The notes: generated from the sequence alone by a model not told the origin. 64,000 bases of DNA from Pedobacter psychroterrae (GCF_004331695.1 NZ_SJSL01000001.1:1612001-1676000), one strand, 5' to 3'; positions 39,061 through 48,377 are shown, counted from the first letter of the stretch. A program made the numbers and translations.

Positions 39061-40134
39061 TTAAATGCCGCTCTGTAAGAGCGGCATTTTTGTTTTTAGG
39101 CTTTTGAATGTTTTCTTACCAAGCGCTATAAAGGGCTTTTCTATAAAAATATTGGTAACCAGGGCCAATGCAATCGAGATCAATAACGCTATTAAACAAT
39201 GTAGGCCCACGTATATTGTCCCTGTATAGTGTACCATTGTCTGTTGAATCAGGAATCCCCAAAGATAAATGCCGTATGAAATATCATACCTTGGCCGTAA
39301 CTTAACCACTGACTTTCTTGAACTGATATAGGTAATTACTGAGCAAAAGGTGATCATTAACACAATCTGTGCATATGGACCACCTTTGCAAAGAAATAGG
39401 AATATCCCTGCTATCAACAATACGTATAAATTGATCACCAATTTGTCTGCATTAACAGCCAGTAAACATCCAAGAGCAAAAGACATAGGGAGTAAGCTAA
39501 TGTCTGGGTTGATCCCCAAAAATGCGAATAAAATAGGGGTTTCTAAAAGCGCATCACCAATAACAAAGGCGATAGGTATGTTTAGATAGTATTTGTTGAA
39601 CCTTCCTAGTAATAGAAATGTCACCAATAAAAAGATATAACACCCCATTTCATATTTAAGGCTCCATAGTGAACCATTTACGGCATGAGGATAGGGATTA
39701 CTTGCAAAAAGTCCTGGTAAATAGTATTCGGTATTGAAAATCAAGTTGTTGTATATATATGAAAAACTGTTAAGACCAGAAAAGTAATCTATGGTACTCA
39801 AAGTAGTTAGGAACGGTCCGAAGATGAAGACGGTGATTAATAACAGAAATAAGAGTGCAGGGATAATCCTGAAAATTCTTGATATGACGAAATATACACC
39901 ATTCTGCTTGGAAAGATAGCTGTTGGTGACCACGAGTCCACTAATGAAGAAAAATGCTTTGACGCTAAGTGACCCCGAATAGGTAAAGGGAAAAAAATAG
40001 CCTATCGGATCTGCCCAGTGACCCGAAAGGCCGTTTAAAACTGGACTATGGCCTATTATTACTAAACAAGCAAGTATAATACGTATTAAGTCGAAATTGT
40101 TATTTTGTTTAAAAAGTAATTCAGATATTTTCAT
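39061..40134 (-). CDS. Acyltransferase family 3 membrane protein
   Basis: 357-aa integral membrane protein with about ten hydrophobic segments. The N-terminal stretch FDLIRIILACLVIIGHSPVL carries the family's Arg and catalytic His, and SGLVVTNSYLSKQ and SLWSLKYEMGCYIF are the other OafA/YrhL-type (PF01757) landmarks. Such enzymes acetylate or acylate surface polysaccharides, lipids or exported sugars. No glycan genes are adjacent, so the acceptor is unknown. Its coding end overlaps the rplI terminator. Confidence 0.9.
   Translation of the reverse strand: MKISELLFKQNNNFDLIRIILACLVIIGHSPVLNGLSGHWADPIGYFFPFTYSGSLSVKAFFFISGLVVTNSYLSKQNGVYFVISRIFRIIPALLFLLLITVFIFGPFLTTLSTIDYFSGLNSFSYIYNNLIFNTEYYLPGLFASNPYPHAVNGSLWSLKYEMGCYIFLLVTFLLLGRFNKYYLNIPIAFVIGDALLETPILFAFLGINPDISLLPMSFALGCLLAVNADKLVINLYVLLIAGIFLFLCKGGPYAQIVLMITFCSVITYISSRKSVVKLRPRYDISYGIYLWGFLIQQTMVHYTGTIYVGLHCLIALLISIALALVTNIFIEKPFIALGKKTFKSLKTKMPLLQSGI
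39063..39091. terminator. Terminator after rplI, shared with the acyltransferase 3' end
   Basis: A 12-bp perfect stem, AAATGCCGCTCT (39063-39074) with AGAGCGGCATTT (39078-39089), around a 3-nt loop with a T-run. It overlaps the stop codon region of the convergent acyltransferase and may serve both directions. Confidence 0.88.
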
Positions 40135-40227
40135 TCTGATTAGAAGTTGGCGGGCTCTTAGATTGTGTTTTGTGTAAACTTAACTGAAATGTAAATAAGC
40201 TCCACAATATATGGAAATTGACTGAAT

Positions 40228-40257
40228 TTTGTAGTTCAAAAGGCGTTATTATCTTTG
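40228..40257 (+). promoter_or_regulatory. Promoter overlapping the mtgA start region
   Basis: TTTG (40228-40231), an 18-bp spacer and an exact TATCTTTG (40250-40257). The mtgA ATG is at 40263, so the transcript would begin at or next to the start codon. Confidence 0.55.
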
Positions 40258-40262
40258 CAGGA

Positions 40263-40988
40263 ATGAAAAAGGGGAATAGTAGAAAAAAAGGGAACAGTAA
40301 GTCGCCCGTGTTTAAAAAGATCACAGCAGTAGTAACAAGAGTTTTCCTCTGGTTTTTGATGGTAACAGTGCTTTGGGTGCTTGTATACCGTTTTGTAAAT
40401 CCCCCCATTACATTATTGATGATCCAGCGAAATATCGAACGAAGCAGTGAGGGTAAGTCTTCAAAGATGGAGAAGGAATGGGTAGATTTTGAAGATATAT
40501 CTGATAATATGAAACGTGCGGCGGTCTCTGCCGAAGATCAGCTATTTCTAAAGCACATAGGATTTGATCTGAAGGCCATCGAAAAGGCATTTGAAACAAA
40601 TAAGAAGGGCAAGAAGATTAAAGGAGGAAGCACTATATCTCAGCAGACCGCAAAGAATGTATTTCTCTGGCCTGGACGTTCATGGATTAGGAAAGGGTTT
40701 GAGGCTTACTTTACCTTGTTGATTGAGATTTTCTGGAGCAAGGAGCGTATCCTTGAAGTATACTTAAATGTAATAGAGATGGGTGACGGAGTATACGGAG
40801 CGGAGGCTGCTGCTCAGGAGTATTATGGTAAATCATGCCGTAAAATGACACGTGGACAAGCTGCGTTGATTGCCGCATGTTTTCCTAATCCAAGGAGATG
40901 GACGCCAAAGAAGGCTACTACATATATAAGGCACAGGCAATACCTGATTATGAGAAATATGAGAAGGCTGGGGCCGCTGGATTTTTAA
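40263..40988 (+). CDS. mtgA: Monofunctional biosynthetic peptidoglycan transglycosylase
   Basis: Polymerises lipid II into glycan strands. I choose the ATG at 40263, giving 241 aa: a basic N-terminus, one membrane anchor at about 23-43, then a GT51 domain. The catalytic Glu91 lies in AAVSAEDQLFLKH; the second motif GGSTISQQTAKN, then KERILEVYLNVIEMGDGVYG and the RGQAALIAACFPNP block are all present. A longer reading from 40218 overlaps the promoter elements and is rejected. Single gene; the promoter spacing suggests a nearly leaderless mRNA. Confidence 0.93.
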   Translation: MKKGNSRKKGNSKSPVFKKITAVVTRVFLWFLMVTVLWVLVYRFVNPPITLLMIQRNIERSSEGKSSKMEKEWVDFEDISDNMKRAAVSAEDQLFLKHIGFDLKAIEKAFETNKKGKKIKGGSTISQQTAKNVFLWPGRSWIRKGFEAYFTLLIEIFWSKERILEVYLNVIEMGDGVYGAEAAAQEYYGKSCRKMTRGQAALIAACFPNPRRWTPKKATTYIRHRQYLIMRNMRRLGPLDF

Positions 40989-41015
40989 GATTCCTGAATA
41001 GAGATAAAGGGATGG

Positions 41016-41501
41016 TTACAATAGATGTGCAAATACTTTGCTGTGCCAGCTTTGCTCGAATGGGATTTCCCACTTGGTTTCAAATTCCTGTAATGTCTGT
41101 ACAAGGTTGTTAAATACAGTCGTTTTAGGGCCTACTGCCTTAATATTTACCAGGGTTTCAAAGTCTTCTTTATTGGTTACGATCACTTTACCGTCGATTT
41201 TATAGGCAATGTTAAATCTGTTGAACAGGTCAATATTGTATGTTTGTTCGAGGTCCTTGATGATGCGGACCGATGAATCGATAGAACAACCAGTGACACC
41301 AGCGGAGGCTTCGTCAACAAAAAACACAATAAAAAAGTTGTATAAAACTTCGGCTTTCGCAGCTAATTGATGGCCATGTGCTTTCCATTGAACCGTAAAA
41401 TCGTTCAGTTTTTGCTGGATTTCTTTTACTTCCTCATTGCTGAAAGCACGGTTACTTTGGTATACCCAAACTCTGGATTGTGGAGAAAAACTCATAATCA
41501 A
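41016..41501 (-). CDS. Conserved hypothetical protein
   Basis: 161-aa soluble protein without signal peptide. Recognisable features are SRVWVYQSNRAFSNEEVKEIQQKL at the start and GCSIDSSVRIIKDLEQ in the middle, the regular pattern of a conserved family in Bacteroidota that databases sometimes label an ABC transporter ATPase, although no Walker motif is present here. The start may be the ATG at 41501 or 41495 (MSFSPQ). Two exact -7-like elements on the minus strand overlap or lie just before the start (41506-41499 and 41514-41507). Convergent with mtgA. Confidence 0.7.
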   Translation of the reverse strand: MIMSFSPQSRVWVYQSNRAFSNEEVKEIQQKLNDFTVQWKAHGHQLAAKAEVLYNFFIVFFVDEASAGVTGCSIDSSVRIIKDLEQTYNIDLFNRFNIAYKIDGKVIVTNKEDFETLVNIKAVGPKTTVFNNLVQTLQEFETKWEIPFEQSWHSKVFAHLL

Positions 41502-41546
41502 AAATACAAAATTATTTATACTTGATCATACTAAAAAATTAACCTG

Positions 41547-42029
41547 ATGAAGAAGTTTACATTAAACATAAAAATGTGCCTCTCATTAATGATGTGCTTG
41601 GTTTTTATGGCCTTCTCAACCGCGATGAACCTGGACGAGCAAACTGTATTTATTCAGAAAATGCTGATGGAGCACTATGATGAAAGTGCTAGCCCAGTAC
41701 AAATTAAACGCTATGAAATAAATGTTACTAACACTGGTTTTTGTCGGTATAAGCGATTTTTTGCGAAAGGGAAGGTAGAGTATTTTTCATTTAATCTGCT
41801 GAAATTTAAAGACCTAGATTATTATGGGAACGATAAAAAAGGCACATTGTTGATCCGTACACTAGGGGATGATGTAATTGTTCAAACCTATAATGATAAA
41901 GAAGGGGGGGATATTGACAGTATGGCGTCTTATATGTCCATTCCCTTAAAAAACATTGAAGCACATGATCTGATTTCTATCTCAGAACGGATGGTTAAAA
42001 TGAATGCGCTGCTATTGGCTCAAAAATAG
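41547..42029 (+). CDS. Secreted hypothetical protein
   Basis: 160-aa protein with a signal peptide (about 1-27, with a hydrophobic core CLSLMMCLVFMAF). The mature part has one Cys in NTGFCRYKRFF and mixed alpha/beta character; I do not recognise a family. A run of seven G (41904-41910) lies within the codons for EGGD. Its last 35 bases overlap the 3' end of the convergent metallo-hydrolase gene. Confidence 0.65.
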   Translation: MKKFTLNIKMCLSLMMCLVFMAFSTAMNLDEQTVFIQKMLMEHYDESASPVQIKRYEINVTNTGFCRYKRFFAKGKVEYFSFNLLKFKDLDYYGNDKKGTLLIRTLGDDVIVQTYNDKEGGDIDSMASYMSIPLKNIEAHDLISISERMVKMNALLLAQK

Positions 42030-42792
42030 TAAGCACCTCAGTTTCTTCATGTCTGGAGGCTACCAGAATCTCTGTGTCGCCTGCATGCTGTTTAAATAGT
42101 TCAAGTACCAGTTGCGGATCATTGTTATCTTTTGATAAGTGTGATAGCAATAGGTGAGTCATGAATTTTGGCTTGTGGTTAATGAAAACTTCCAGTGCCT
42201 GCTTATTGGATAAATGGCCTTTTCCTCCGCTGATGCGTTTTTTTAAGAAATATGGATAGGCACTTCTGCTTAATAGTTCATCATCGTAATTTGCTTCCAG
42301 GAAAGCTGCATGGCATTGTTTAAAGTGATGTATCAGTGGTTCACAGGCCATTCCTATGTCTGTAAATACGCCAACTTTTGTGGTTCCGCAGGCTATAACA
42401 AAACTATGTGGTTCTGAAGCATCATGTATTTTTAGAAATCCGGTTACTGTTAGCCGGCCTATTTGGACAGGTTGATCGCTATAAAGAGGCTTGATTAAGT
42501 CTTGTCGCAGGTTAAATCTGCAGCCATTTAATGTTCCTGAGGTAACGTGAACAGGGAGGTTATATTTAGCAGCCAGGGTGCACAGGCCTTTTACATGGTC
42601 AGTATGTTCATGTGAAATAAAAACTGCCCTGACCTTCGTCATCGACAAACCCAACCTGAGCATGCGCTTTTCTGTTTCCCTGCAGGAGATACCTGCATCA
42701 ACAAGTATGGCATCTTCCTCATTGGCTATGTAATAGCAATTGCCATTGCTGCCCGAATTCAGCGAAGTAATATATAGTGTATTACAATCCAT
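41995..42792 (-). CDS. MBL-fold metallo-hydrolase, WalJ/YycJ-like
   Basis: 265-aa beta-lactamase-fold hydrolase. The metal motif SHEHTDH is at 60-66 (His61, His63, Asp65, His66), the N-terminal strand LNSGSNGNCYYI is typical of the YycJ/WalJ group, and further ligands lie in VFTDIGM and HLLLSHLSKDNN. In Firmicutes, WalJ is linked to the cell-wall WalRK system and DNA processing, but outside them the role is unknown. The start overlaps the stop of the HdrB-like gene by 11 bases, so the two are cotranscribed. Confidence 0.88.
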   Translation of the reverse strand: MDCNTLYITSLNSGSNGNCYYIANEEDAILVDAGISCRETEKRMLRLGLSMTKVRAVFISHEHTDHVKGLCTLAAKYNLPVHVTSGTLNGCRFNLRQDLIKPLYSDQPVQIGRLTVTGFLKIHDASEPHSFVIACGTTKVGVFTDIGMACEPLIHHFKQCHAAFLEANYDDELLSRSAYPYFLKKRISGGKGHLSNKQALEVFINHKPKFMTHLLLSHLSKDNNDPQLVLELFKQHAGDTEILVASRHEETEVLTIFEPIAAHSF

Positions 42793-43582
42793 TAGCCCTT
42801 ACGGTAATCTCTGCTATGTCTAATACTTCTACATTTTGCTCCTGGTCTTTAAGCTTTATGCCATCGCTCAACATAGTCATGCAAAATGGACAACCCGCGG
42901 CAATAACCTGAGGTTGTGTTTCAAGGGCTTCTTCAATTCTTTCAATATTGATGTCCTTATTGCCTTTTTCCGGTTCTTTGAACATTTGTGCGCCACCGGC
43001 ACCACAACATAGCCCATTGGATTTGCAACGTTTCATTTCAACAAGTTGTGCATCCAACACTTCAAGTGCTTTCCTGGGAGCTTCATAGATCCCATTTCCA
43101 CGTCCTAAATAACAGGGGTCGTGATAGGTGATTTTTTTGCCTTTAAAACTTTCTCCGCCTTCGGCTTTTAATTTACCCTCGTCAATCAGTTGCTGAATCA
43201 ATTGGGTATGGTGTATGACTTCGTAACTGCCGCCCAGGCCCGGATATTCATTTTTGATGGTATTAAAACAATGGGGGCAACCGGTTATAATTTTTTTGAT
43301 GTTGTAGCCATTCAGGACTTCTATATTGGTCATGGCCTGCATTTGGAAAAGAAACTCATTTCCAGCTCTTTTTGCCGGATCACCGGTACAGCTTTCTTCG
43401 GTGCCAAGAACAGCGTATTTTATGCCTACGTGGTGTAGGATCTTGCAGATATCGCGCGTAGTTTTTTGTGCACGTTCGTCGTAACTTCCTGCACAGCCTA
43501 CCCAAAACAATATCTCTGGTTCTTCTCCTTTTGCTATCATTTCTGCCATTGTAGGCACTTCAAAATTTAGTTGCTCGCTCAT
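42782..43582 (-). CDS. (Fe-S)-binding CCG-domain protein, HdrB-like
   Basis: 266-aa protein with two CCG cysteine domains as in heterodisulfide reductase subunit B, GlpC and LutA. The first has FWVGCAGSYDERAQKT and TGCPHCFN; the second has CYLGRGNGIY and LCCGAGGAQMF. These domains bind unusual 4Fe-4S clusters in the characterised HdrB. The gene begins 38 bp after the stop of the membrane 4Fe-4S gene on the same strand, so together they form an HdrBC-like oxidoreductase module. Electron partner and substrate are unknown. Confidence 0.9.
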   Translation of the reverse strand: MSEQLNFEVPTMAEMIAKGEEPEILFWVGCAGSYDERAQKTTRDICKILHHVGIKYAVLGTEESCTGDPAKRAGNEFLFQMQAMTNIEVLNGYNIKKIITGCPHCFNTIKNEYPGLGGSYEVIHHTQLIQQLIDEGKLKAEGGESFKGKKITYHDPCYLGRGNGIYEAPRKALEVLDAQLVEMKRCKSNGLCCGAGGAQMFKEPEKGNKDINIERIEEALETQPQVIAAGCPFCMTMLSDGIKLKDQEQNVEVLDIAEITVRANGL

Positions 43583-43620
43583 CTTAACGTTCGCTTTAAG
43601 CTATAGTAGATTCGTATTAA

Positions 43621-44916
43621 TTAACTTTCTTTGGCCCAGTTAAACCTGTCGGCCGGAGAATACTTCCAGGGTGCACCATTGTTTTCTATGTTGCCCAGCA
43701 TGCCATTGATACTGGCAGGCGACTGAGATTCCTCCATTACGGCATAACGTCTCAGGTCTGTAATAATGGCCAACGGATCAATATTTATTGGGCAGGCCTC
43801 AGTACAGGCATTGCAACTTGTACAGGCCCATATTTCTTCTCGGGTGATATAAGTATCCAGCAATGATTTGCCGTCGTCAAAACCATTTCCAGTCTTGTCT
43901 ATGTTTTTGCCAACTTCTTCCATTCTATCTCTCGTATCCATCATGATCTTACGTGGAGACAGGAGTTTACCAGTTATATTGGCCGGGCAAACGGAAGTAC
44001 ATCTGCCACATTCTGTGCAGGTATAGGCATTCATAAGGTTTACCCACGTGAGGTCATTTACATCCTTCGCTCCAAACTTGCCCGGTTCAGTGTCTTCCGG
44101 GGTAAATGAAGGGTCCAGCATTGCTTTCACTTCATTGGTTACACTCTTCATATTCGTAAACTCACCCTTGGGCTCAAGATTTGAAAAATAGGTGTTTGGA
44201 AAGGCAAATATGATGTGGAAATGCTTGGAATAAGGAAGATAATTTAAAAATGCAAATATACCAATGATGTGAAACCACCAGCAACCTCTTTCGATGGCCG
44301 TCAGGATGCCTTCAGAATCCGGTAGTAATCCCTGAAGATACTGGCTGATCGGAAATGCTCCTGCGTTGGTATAGTGCCCGGCTCCAAGTGCCTGTAGTTT
44401 CGCGTCTGCCGCATTCATAGTCAGGAAAGCGGTCATTAGTAATACTTCAGTGATCAGGATGTAATTAGCATCTGATCTTGGCCATTTGGTCATCTCCACT
44501 CCACTAAATCTTTGAAGTTTCAGAATGTTTCGTCTGACTAAAAATATGATACAAGCAAGCCATACCAACAGTGCCAGTATTTCAAACGAGCCGATCAATC
44601 CATTGTAAAGTCCCCCAAGGCCACTAAATATTCTGTGTGTACCAAATATTCCGTCTATCATGATCTCAAGCACTTCGATATTGATGATTACGAAACCGGC
44701 ATACACGGCGAAGTGAAGCAGGGCAGGAACTGGGCGAAAGAACATTTTAGTTTGCCCGAATGCTACCTTAATCATGGTCATCACTCTTTTTTGCGGCTGA
44801 TCGGTTCTATCGGTCGCTTTTCCTAAGCGGATGTTGCGGATTACTTTTTTAAGATTATAGCTAAACAAGGCAATTGCTGCCAACGTCATCGCTATAAATA
44901 TAATTTGTGATGCCAT
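43621..44916 (-). CDS. Membrane-bound 4Fe-4S protein, HdrC/NarI-like fusion
   Basis: 431-aa protein. The N-terminal half holds about five membrane segments (first at about 4-22) with histidines suited to haem b, resembling the NarI/HdrE cytochrome b type. The C-terminal half holds a ferredoxin domain with two 4Fe-4S motifs: C300, C303, C306, C310 (CTECGRCTSVCP) and C365, C368, C371, C375 (CTSCNACTEACP). Probably takes electrons to or from the quinone pool and passes them to the HdrB-like partner encoded next. No known heterodisulfide substrate is expected in this organism. Confidence 0.9.
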   Translation of the reverse strand: MASQIIFIAMTLAAIALFSYNLKKVIRNIRLGKATDRTDQPQKRVMTMIKVAFGQTKMFFRPVPALLHFAVYAGFVIINIEVLEIMIDGIFGTHRIFSGLGGLYNGLIGSFEILALLVWLACIIFLVRRNILKLQRFSGVEMTKWPRSDANYILITEVLLMTAFLTMNAADAKLQALGAGHYTNAGAFPISQYLQGLLPDSEGILTAIERGCWWFHIIGIFAFLNYLPYSKHFHIIFAFPNTYFSNLEPKGEFTNMKSVTNEVKAMLDPSFTPEDTEPGKFGAKDVNDLTWVNLMNAYTCTECGRCTSVCPANITGKLLSPRKIMMDTRDRMEEVGKNIDKTGNGFDDGKSLLDTYITREEIWACTSCNACTEACPINIDPLAIITDLRRYAVMEESQSPASINGMLGNIENNGAPWKYSPADRFNWAKES

Positions 44917-45033
44917 ATTTGGATATCTCTTATAGTAGTTGCTAAGTTAACAGAAATACGTTGTAAGCTTTTATTATGCAGGTAATAAAGTTAAAAATTT
45001 AGAAGGGTTTTAAATAAAAGAGGTTTATTTTAT

Positions 45034-45151
45034 GATTATTTTTAAAAAAGATTTTGTCATTCAAAAAAAGACACTACATTTGCACTCCCAACCGAGGGGA
45101 ACGTAATAAGATACGTTGTAATAAAGATGGTACGGTAGCTCAGTCGGTAGA
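45034..45151. repeat. Repeat copy A: promoter, leader and 5' half of tRNA-Phe
   Basis: Aligns with 46506-46628. A 19-nt block TTGCACTCCCAACCGAGGG is identical in both (45080-45098 and 46555-46573), and GTAGCTCAGTCGGTAG is identical in both. Between these, similarity is patchy. This copy belongs to the intact tRNA gene. Confidence 0.8.
45053..45082 (+). promoter_or_regulatory. Promoter of tRNA-Phe
   Basis: TTTG (45053-45056), an 18-bp spacer and exact TACATTTG (45075-45082). The transcript would carry a 5' leader of about 40 nt with an AACGTA/TACGTT hairpin before the mature tRNA end. Confidence 0.75.
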
Positions 45152-45201
45152 GCAATGGACTGAAAATCCATGTGTCGCCGGTTCGATCCCGGCCCATACC
45201 A
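45129..45201 (+). tRNA. tRNA-Phe (anticodon GAA)
   Basis: 73-nt cloverleaf: acceptor GGTACGG/CCATACC, D arm GCTC/GAGC, anticodon stem ATGGA/TCCAT with loop CTGAAAA (anticodon GAA), 5-nt variable loop and T arm GCCGG-TTCGATC-CCGGC, discriminator A73. The acceptor has one C5.A68 mismatch. CCA is not encoded (ACT follows). Promoter upstream and terminator downstream. Confidence 0.97.
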
Positions 45202-45206
45202 CTTTA

Positions 45207-45237
45207 AAAGCCCTAACTAATTAATAGTTAGGGCTTT
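45207..45237 (+). terminator. Terminator after tRNA-Phe
   Basis: Perfect 13-bp stem, AAAGCCCTAACTA (45207-45219) with TAGTTAGGGCTTT (45225-45237), around a 5-nt loop, followed by GTTATTTT. Confidence 0.88.
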
Positions 45238-45453
45238 GTTATTTTCATATTTTGTTTAAATCTCAGTATGGGCGATCAAGCGTAAAAGTTGGGGAGGGTT
45301 CACCATTGCATTTTTATGGTACCAGTAAAACGCTTTGTCATCATCAATAAAACCTTAAATGTTATAGTAAAGATGTGCAATGTTGTTTATGGAAAGGGCA
45401 TAGCCTTAGCCAATTTTATGCCATTTGTTAGCGAATTGTCTATTTTTGTAACG

Positions 45454-46386
45454 CTATGGGTTCTTAGCCGGATAATCGGTCTCACTTCTGGTACTAACAA
45501 TTTCTCCCGGAAAATTTTTAGGAACCTTATAGCTAACTTTATGCTTAGCCAGCCATTCTACCGTTCTTATTAATGTGGTTTGAAAACCAATACATCTGTA
45601 ACTGATCGGATATTCTTCCCCTTTCCATAAATGCCCCATGCTTGAATTATATATATACCCTTTACCATATTTCACCACCCATTCTACCGGCCAATTGGTT
45701 TGTGTGGCCTCATCAAACGCATAAGACAATACTGTAACATTTTTTGCCGGCCCTCTGGCGTAGGTATATAGTTCCATAGATGGAGTTATCCATTTTTTCG
45801 GGTATCCTTTATTGATTTCGTGGCGATTTAAAATATGAATAACTGCATCAAATCGCTCTCCATGGCTAGTACTTTTACCCTCTCCCGGGGGTATAGCAAT
45901 TATTTTCTTGGTGTCTTTGTCAATTTTCAGGGCATAACCTGTATCCTTGTTTCGCCATGCAAGCCCTATCATTTCATCATACTCTTTCCAGTGTGGAAAT
46001 GCATTATTTGCAGAGTGTAAAATGTATAAACCACCCCCATCAGCAACAAACCTCTCTAGTTTTTGTTCTACTTTAGGAGGCCACCGTAAATTTTGATTAA
46101 AAATATTATTTGTATTCTGAATAATAACCTGATAGCCGCTAAAATCCGGATCCCAGAGCGTCAGGCTATCCTTATTAGTTGTTGCCGGCGCATGGGTTAC
46201 GGTTACTTCGAAAAGTTTGCTCTCTCCTAATATACCTTTAGTCACTGCAGTAGTCTGTTTCCAATCGTGATTGCTGTACCCATCAATTATTAATACGTTA
46301 ATTAATGTTTTTTTAGTGCTTTGCCCATGAGCATTCATCGTAATGCTTAGCAAAAGGATGAGCTTAATATAATTATTAATGACCAT
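45454..46386 (-). CDS. ThuA domain protein, secreted (long form)
   Basis: 310-aa protein with a signal peptide (about 1-21, ending AHG). The ThuA fold is seen in INVLIIDGYSNHDWKQTTAVTKG, GYQVIIQNTNNIF, FVADGGGLYILHSANNAFPHW and the C-terminal TNWPVEWVVKYGKGYIYNSSMGHLW. It is the longer type found in Bacteroidota loci for 3-keto-sugar breakdown, and is distinct from the 247-aa ThuA at 27297. It has its own full-consensus promoter. It stands between the intact tRNA-Phe and the decayed second tRNA copy. Exact biochemical role unknown. Confidence 0.88.
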   Translation of the reverse strand: MVINNYIKLILLLSITMNAHGQSTKKTLINVLIIDGYSNHDWKQTTAVTKGILGESKLFEVTVTHAPATTNKDSLTLWDPDFSGYQVIIQNTNNIFNQNLRWPPKVEQKLERFVADGGGLYILHSANNAFPHWKEYDEMIGLAWRNKDTGYALKIDKDTKKIIAIPPGEGKSTSHGERFDAVIHILNRHEINKGYPKKWITPSMELYTYARGPAKNVTVLSYAFDEATQTNWPVEWVVKYGKGYIYNSSMGHLWKGEEYPISYRCIGFQTTLIRTVEWLAKHKVSYKVPKNFPGEIVSTRSETDYPAKNP

Positions 46387-46416
46387 AACTTAGATAGTTA
46401 ACACTCGCTTGTTCAT

Positions 46417-46448
46417 CAAAGCTATGTAAAAGGCAAGCGCTATCCAAA
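46417..46448 (-). promoter_or_regulatory. Consensus promoter of the long ThuA gene
   Basis: On the minus strand: TTTG (46448-46445), a 20-bp spacer and TAGCTTTG (46424-46417), both exact. The ATG is at 46386, giving a leader of about 25 nt. Confidence 0.75.
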
Positions 46449-46505
46449 CAAACATTTTTTACTTATACTTCTCATCAATATCTTTGGATAAACCTCGGGG
46501 ATGGA

Positions 46506-46634
46506 GATAATTATTTTGAAAAAAGATTTTTATGTTCAGAAAAAGACGTTAAACTTGCACTCCCAACCGAGGGAAGTATGGCTAAGAAACATGCTTAAAT
46601 AAGATGGTAAAGTAGCTCAGTCGGTAGTGTAAGG
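46506..46634 (+). pseudogene. Decayed tRNA-Phe relic with its promoter and leader (repeat copy B)
   Basis: Matches the promoter, leader and 5' part of the tRNA-Phe gene at 45034-45151. The relic tRNA starts at 46606; GTAGCTCAGTCGGTAG is conserved, but the acceptor reads GGTAAAG, the D stem is broken (GCTC against GTGT) and there is no anticodon or T arm. Its -7 element is degraded to TAAACTTG. Probably an old duplicate that lost its 3' half. The rest of the 378-bp stretch 46387-46764 shows nothing else except the ThuA promoter. Confidence 0.75.
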
Positions 46635-46764
46635 TAAAACCCGTATTAGACCGTTGCTTAAATATAAATTTTTGCATTAAATACTGGGAATATCGTATTT
46701 CTGCTCATAAGTATAGTGCTAGTAGGTTATGATTACCCAACCGCTTAGGTAATTTTCAGATCTC

Positions 46765-47892
<1,128 letters not shown>

Positions 47893-47928
47893 TTATTTTT
47901 TTACACGTTTATGTAGTGCGTAATTTGC

Positions 47929-48339
47929 TTACTGTTTTGCAGGCATTGCAGTACTTCTGTACTGGAAACCGCTGTTAGTGCCATTTATTTTATAATCAAA
48001 TTTAACTTCAAAGTCTTTTACTTTGCCAGCGCGCCAAATCAGAAAATTATTTAGTTTAACTACTTTTTCAGGAGTAGTTTCGCCAACAATTTCGCCGTTC
48101 TCTGCACGCCAAAATGTTGGGTCGCCATCCCATCCCTTTAATGTTTTTCCATCAAAAATAGACACAAATCCTAAGCTATCATCTTTAACATAGTTTGGAT
48201 AAATACCGCCGCCGCGTCCGGCAGCTGGGCGGTTTTGGGGCGCCGCTTGACCTGTGTTTTGTGCCTGCACTGTATTTAATGCAGCAAAAAGAAAAAGTAG
48301 ACTAGCAGAAGTTTTAATTAAATAACTGATATTTTTCAC
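47929..48339 (-). pseudogene. DUF1080 (3-keto-disaccharide hydrolase-like) protein, truncated after 136 residues
   Basis: Begins normally with a signal peptide (about 1-26) and the DUF1080 start: [30 protein letters not shown] and [20 protein letters not shown]. It stops at AMPAKQ, roughly half-way through the usual 230-270 residues, and the second half of the jelly roll is missing. The sequence after the stop shows no continuing DUF1080 frame: the esterase gene begins 36 bp on. Probably a deletion remnant, though a stable short form cannot be excluded. Confidence 0.75.
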
Positions 48340-48377
48340 TTATCATTGTTGTTAACAGGGTGTTAGTTATAATTGGT

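Noticed and set aside
40121..40408. Open frame of 95 codons on the minus strand upstream of the acyltransferase
   Set aside because: It covers the mtgA promoter and the 5' coding region on the opposite strand, has no recognisable features, and mtgA is clearly the real gene.
41016..41501. ABC transporter ATPase label for the 161-aa unknown
   Set aside because: No Walker A, signature or Walker B motif is present, so that label is not supported.
45289..45573. Plus-strand frame of 94 codons after tRNA-Phe
   Set aside because: Non-ATG start, overlaps the 3' end of the ThuA gene, and no recognisable sequence. The 45238-45453 spacer seems empty.
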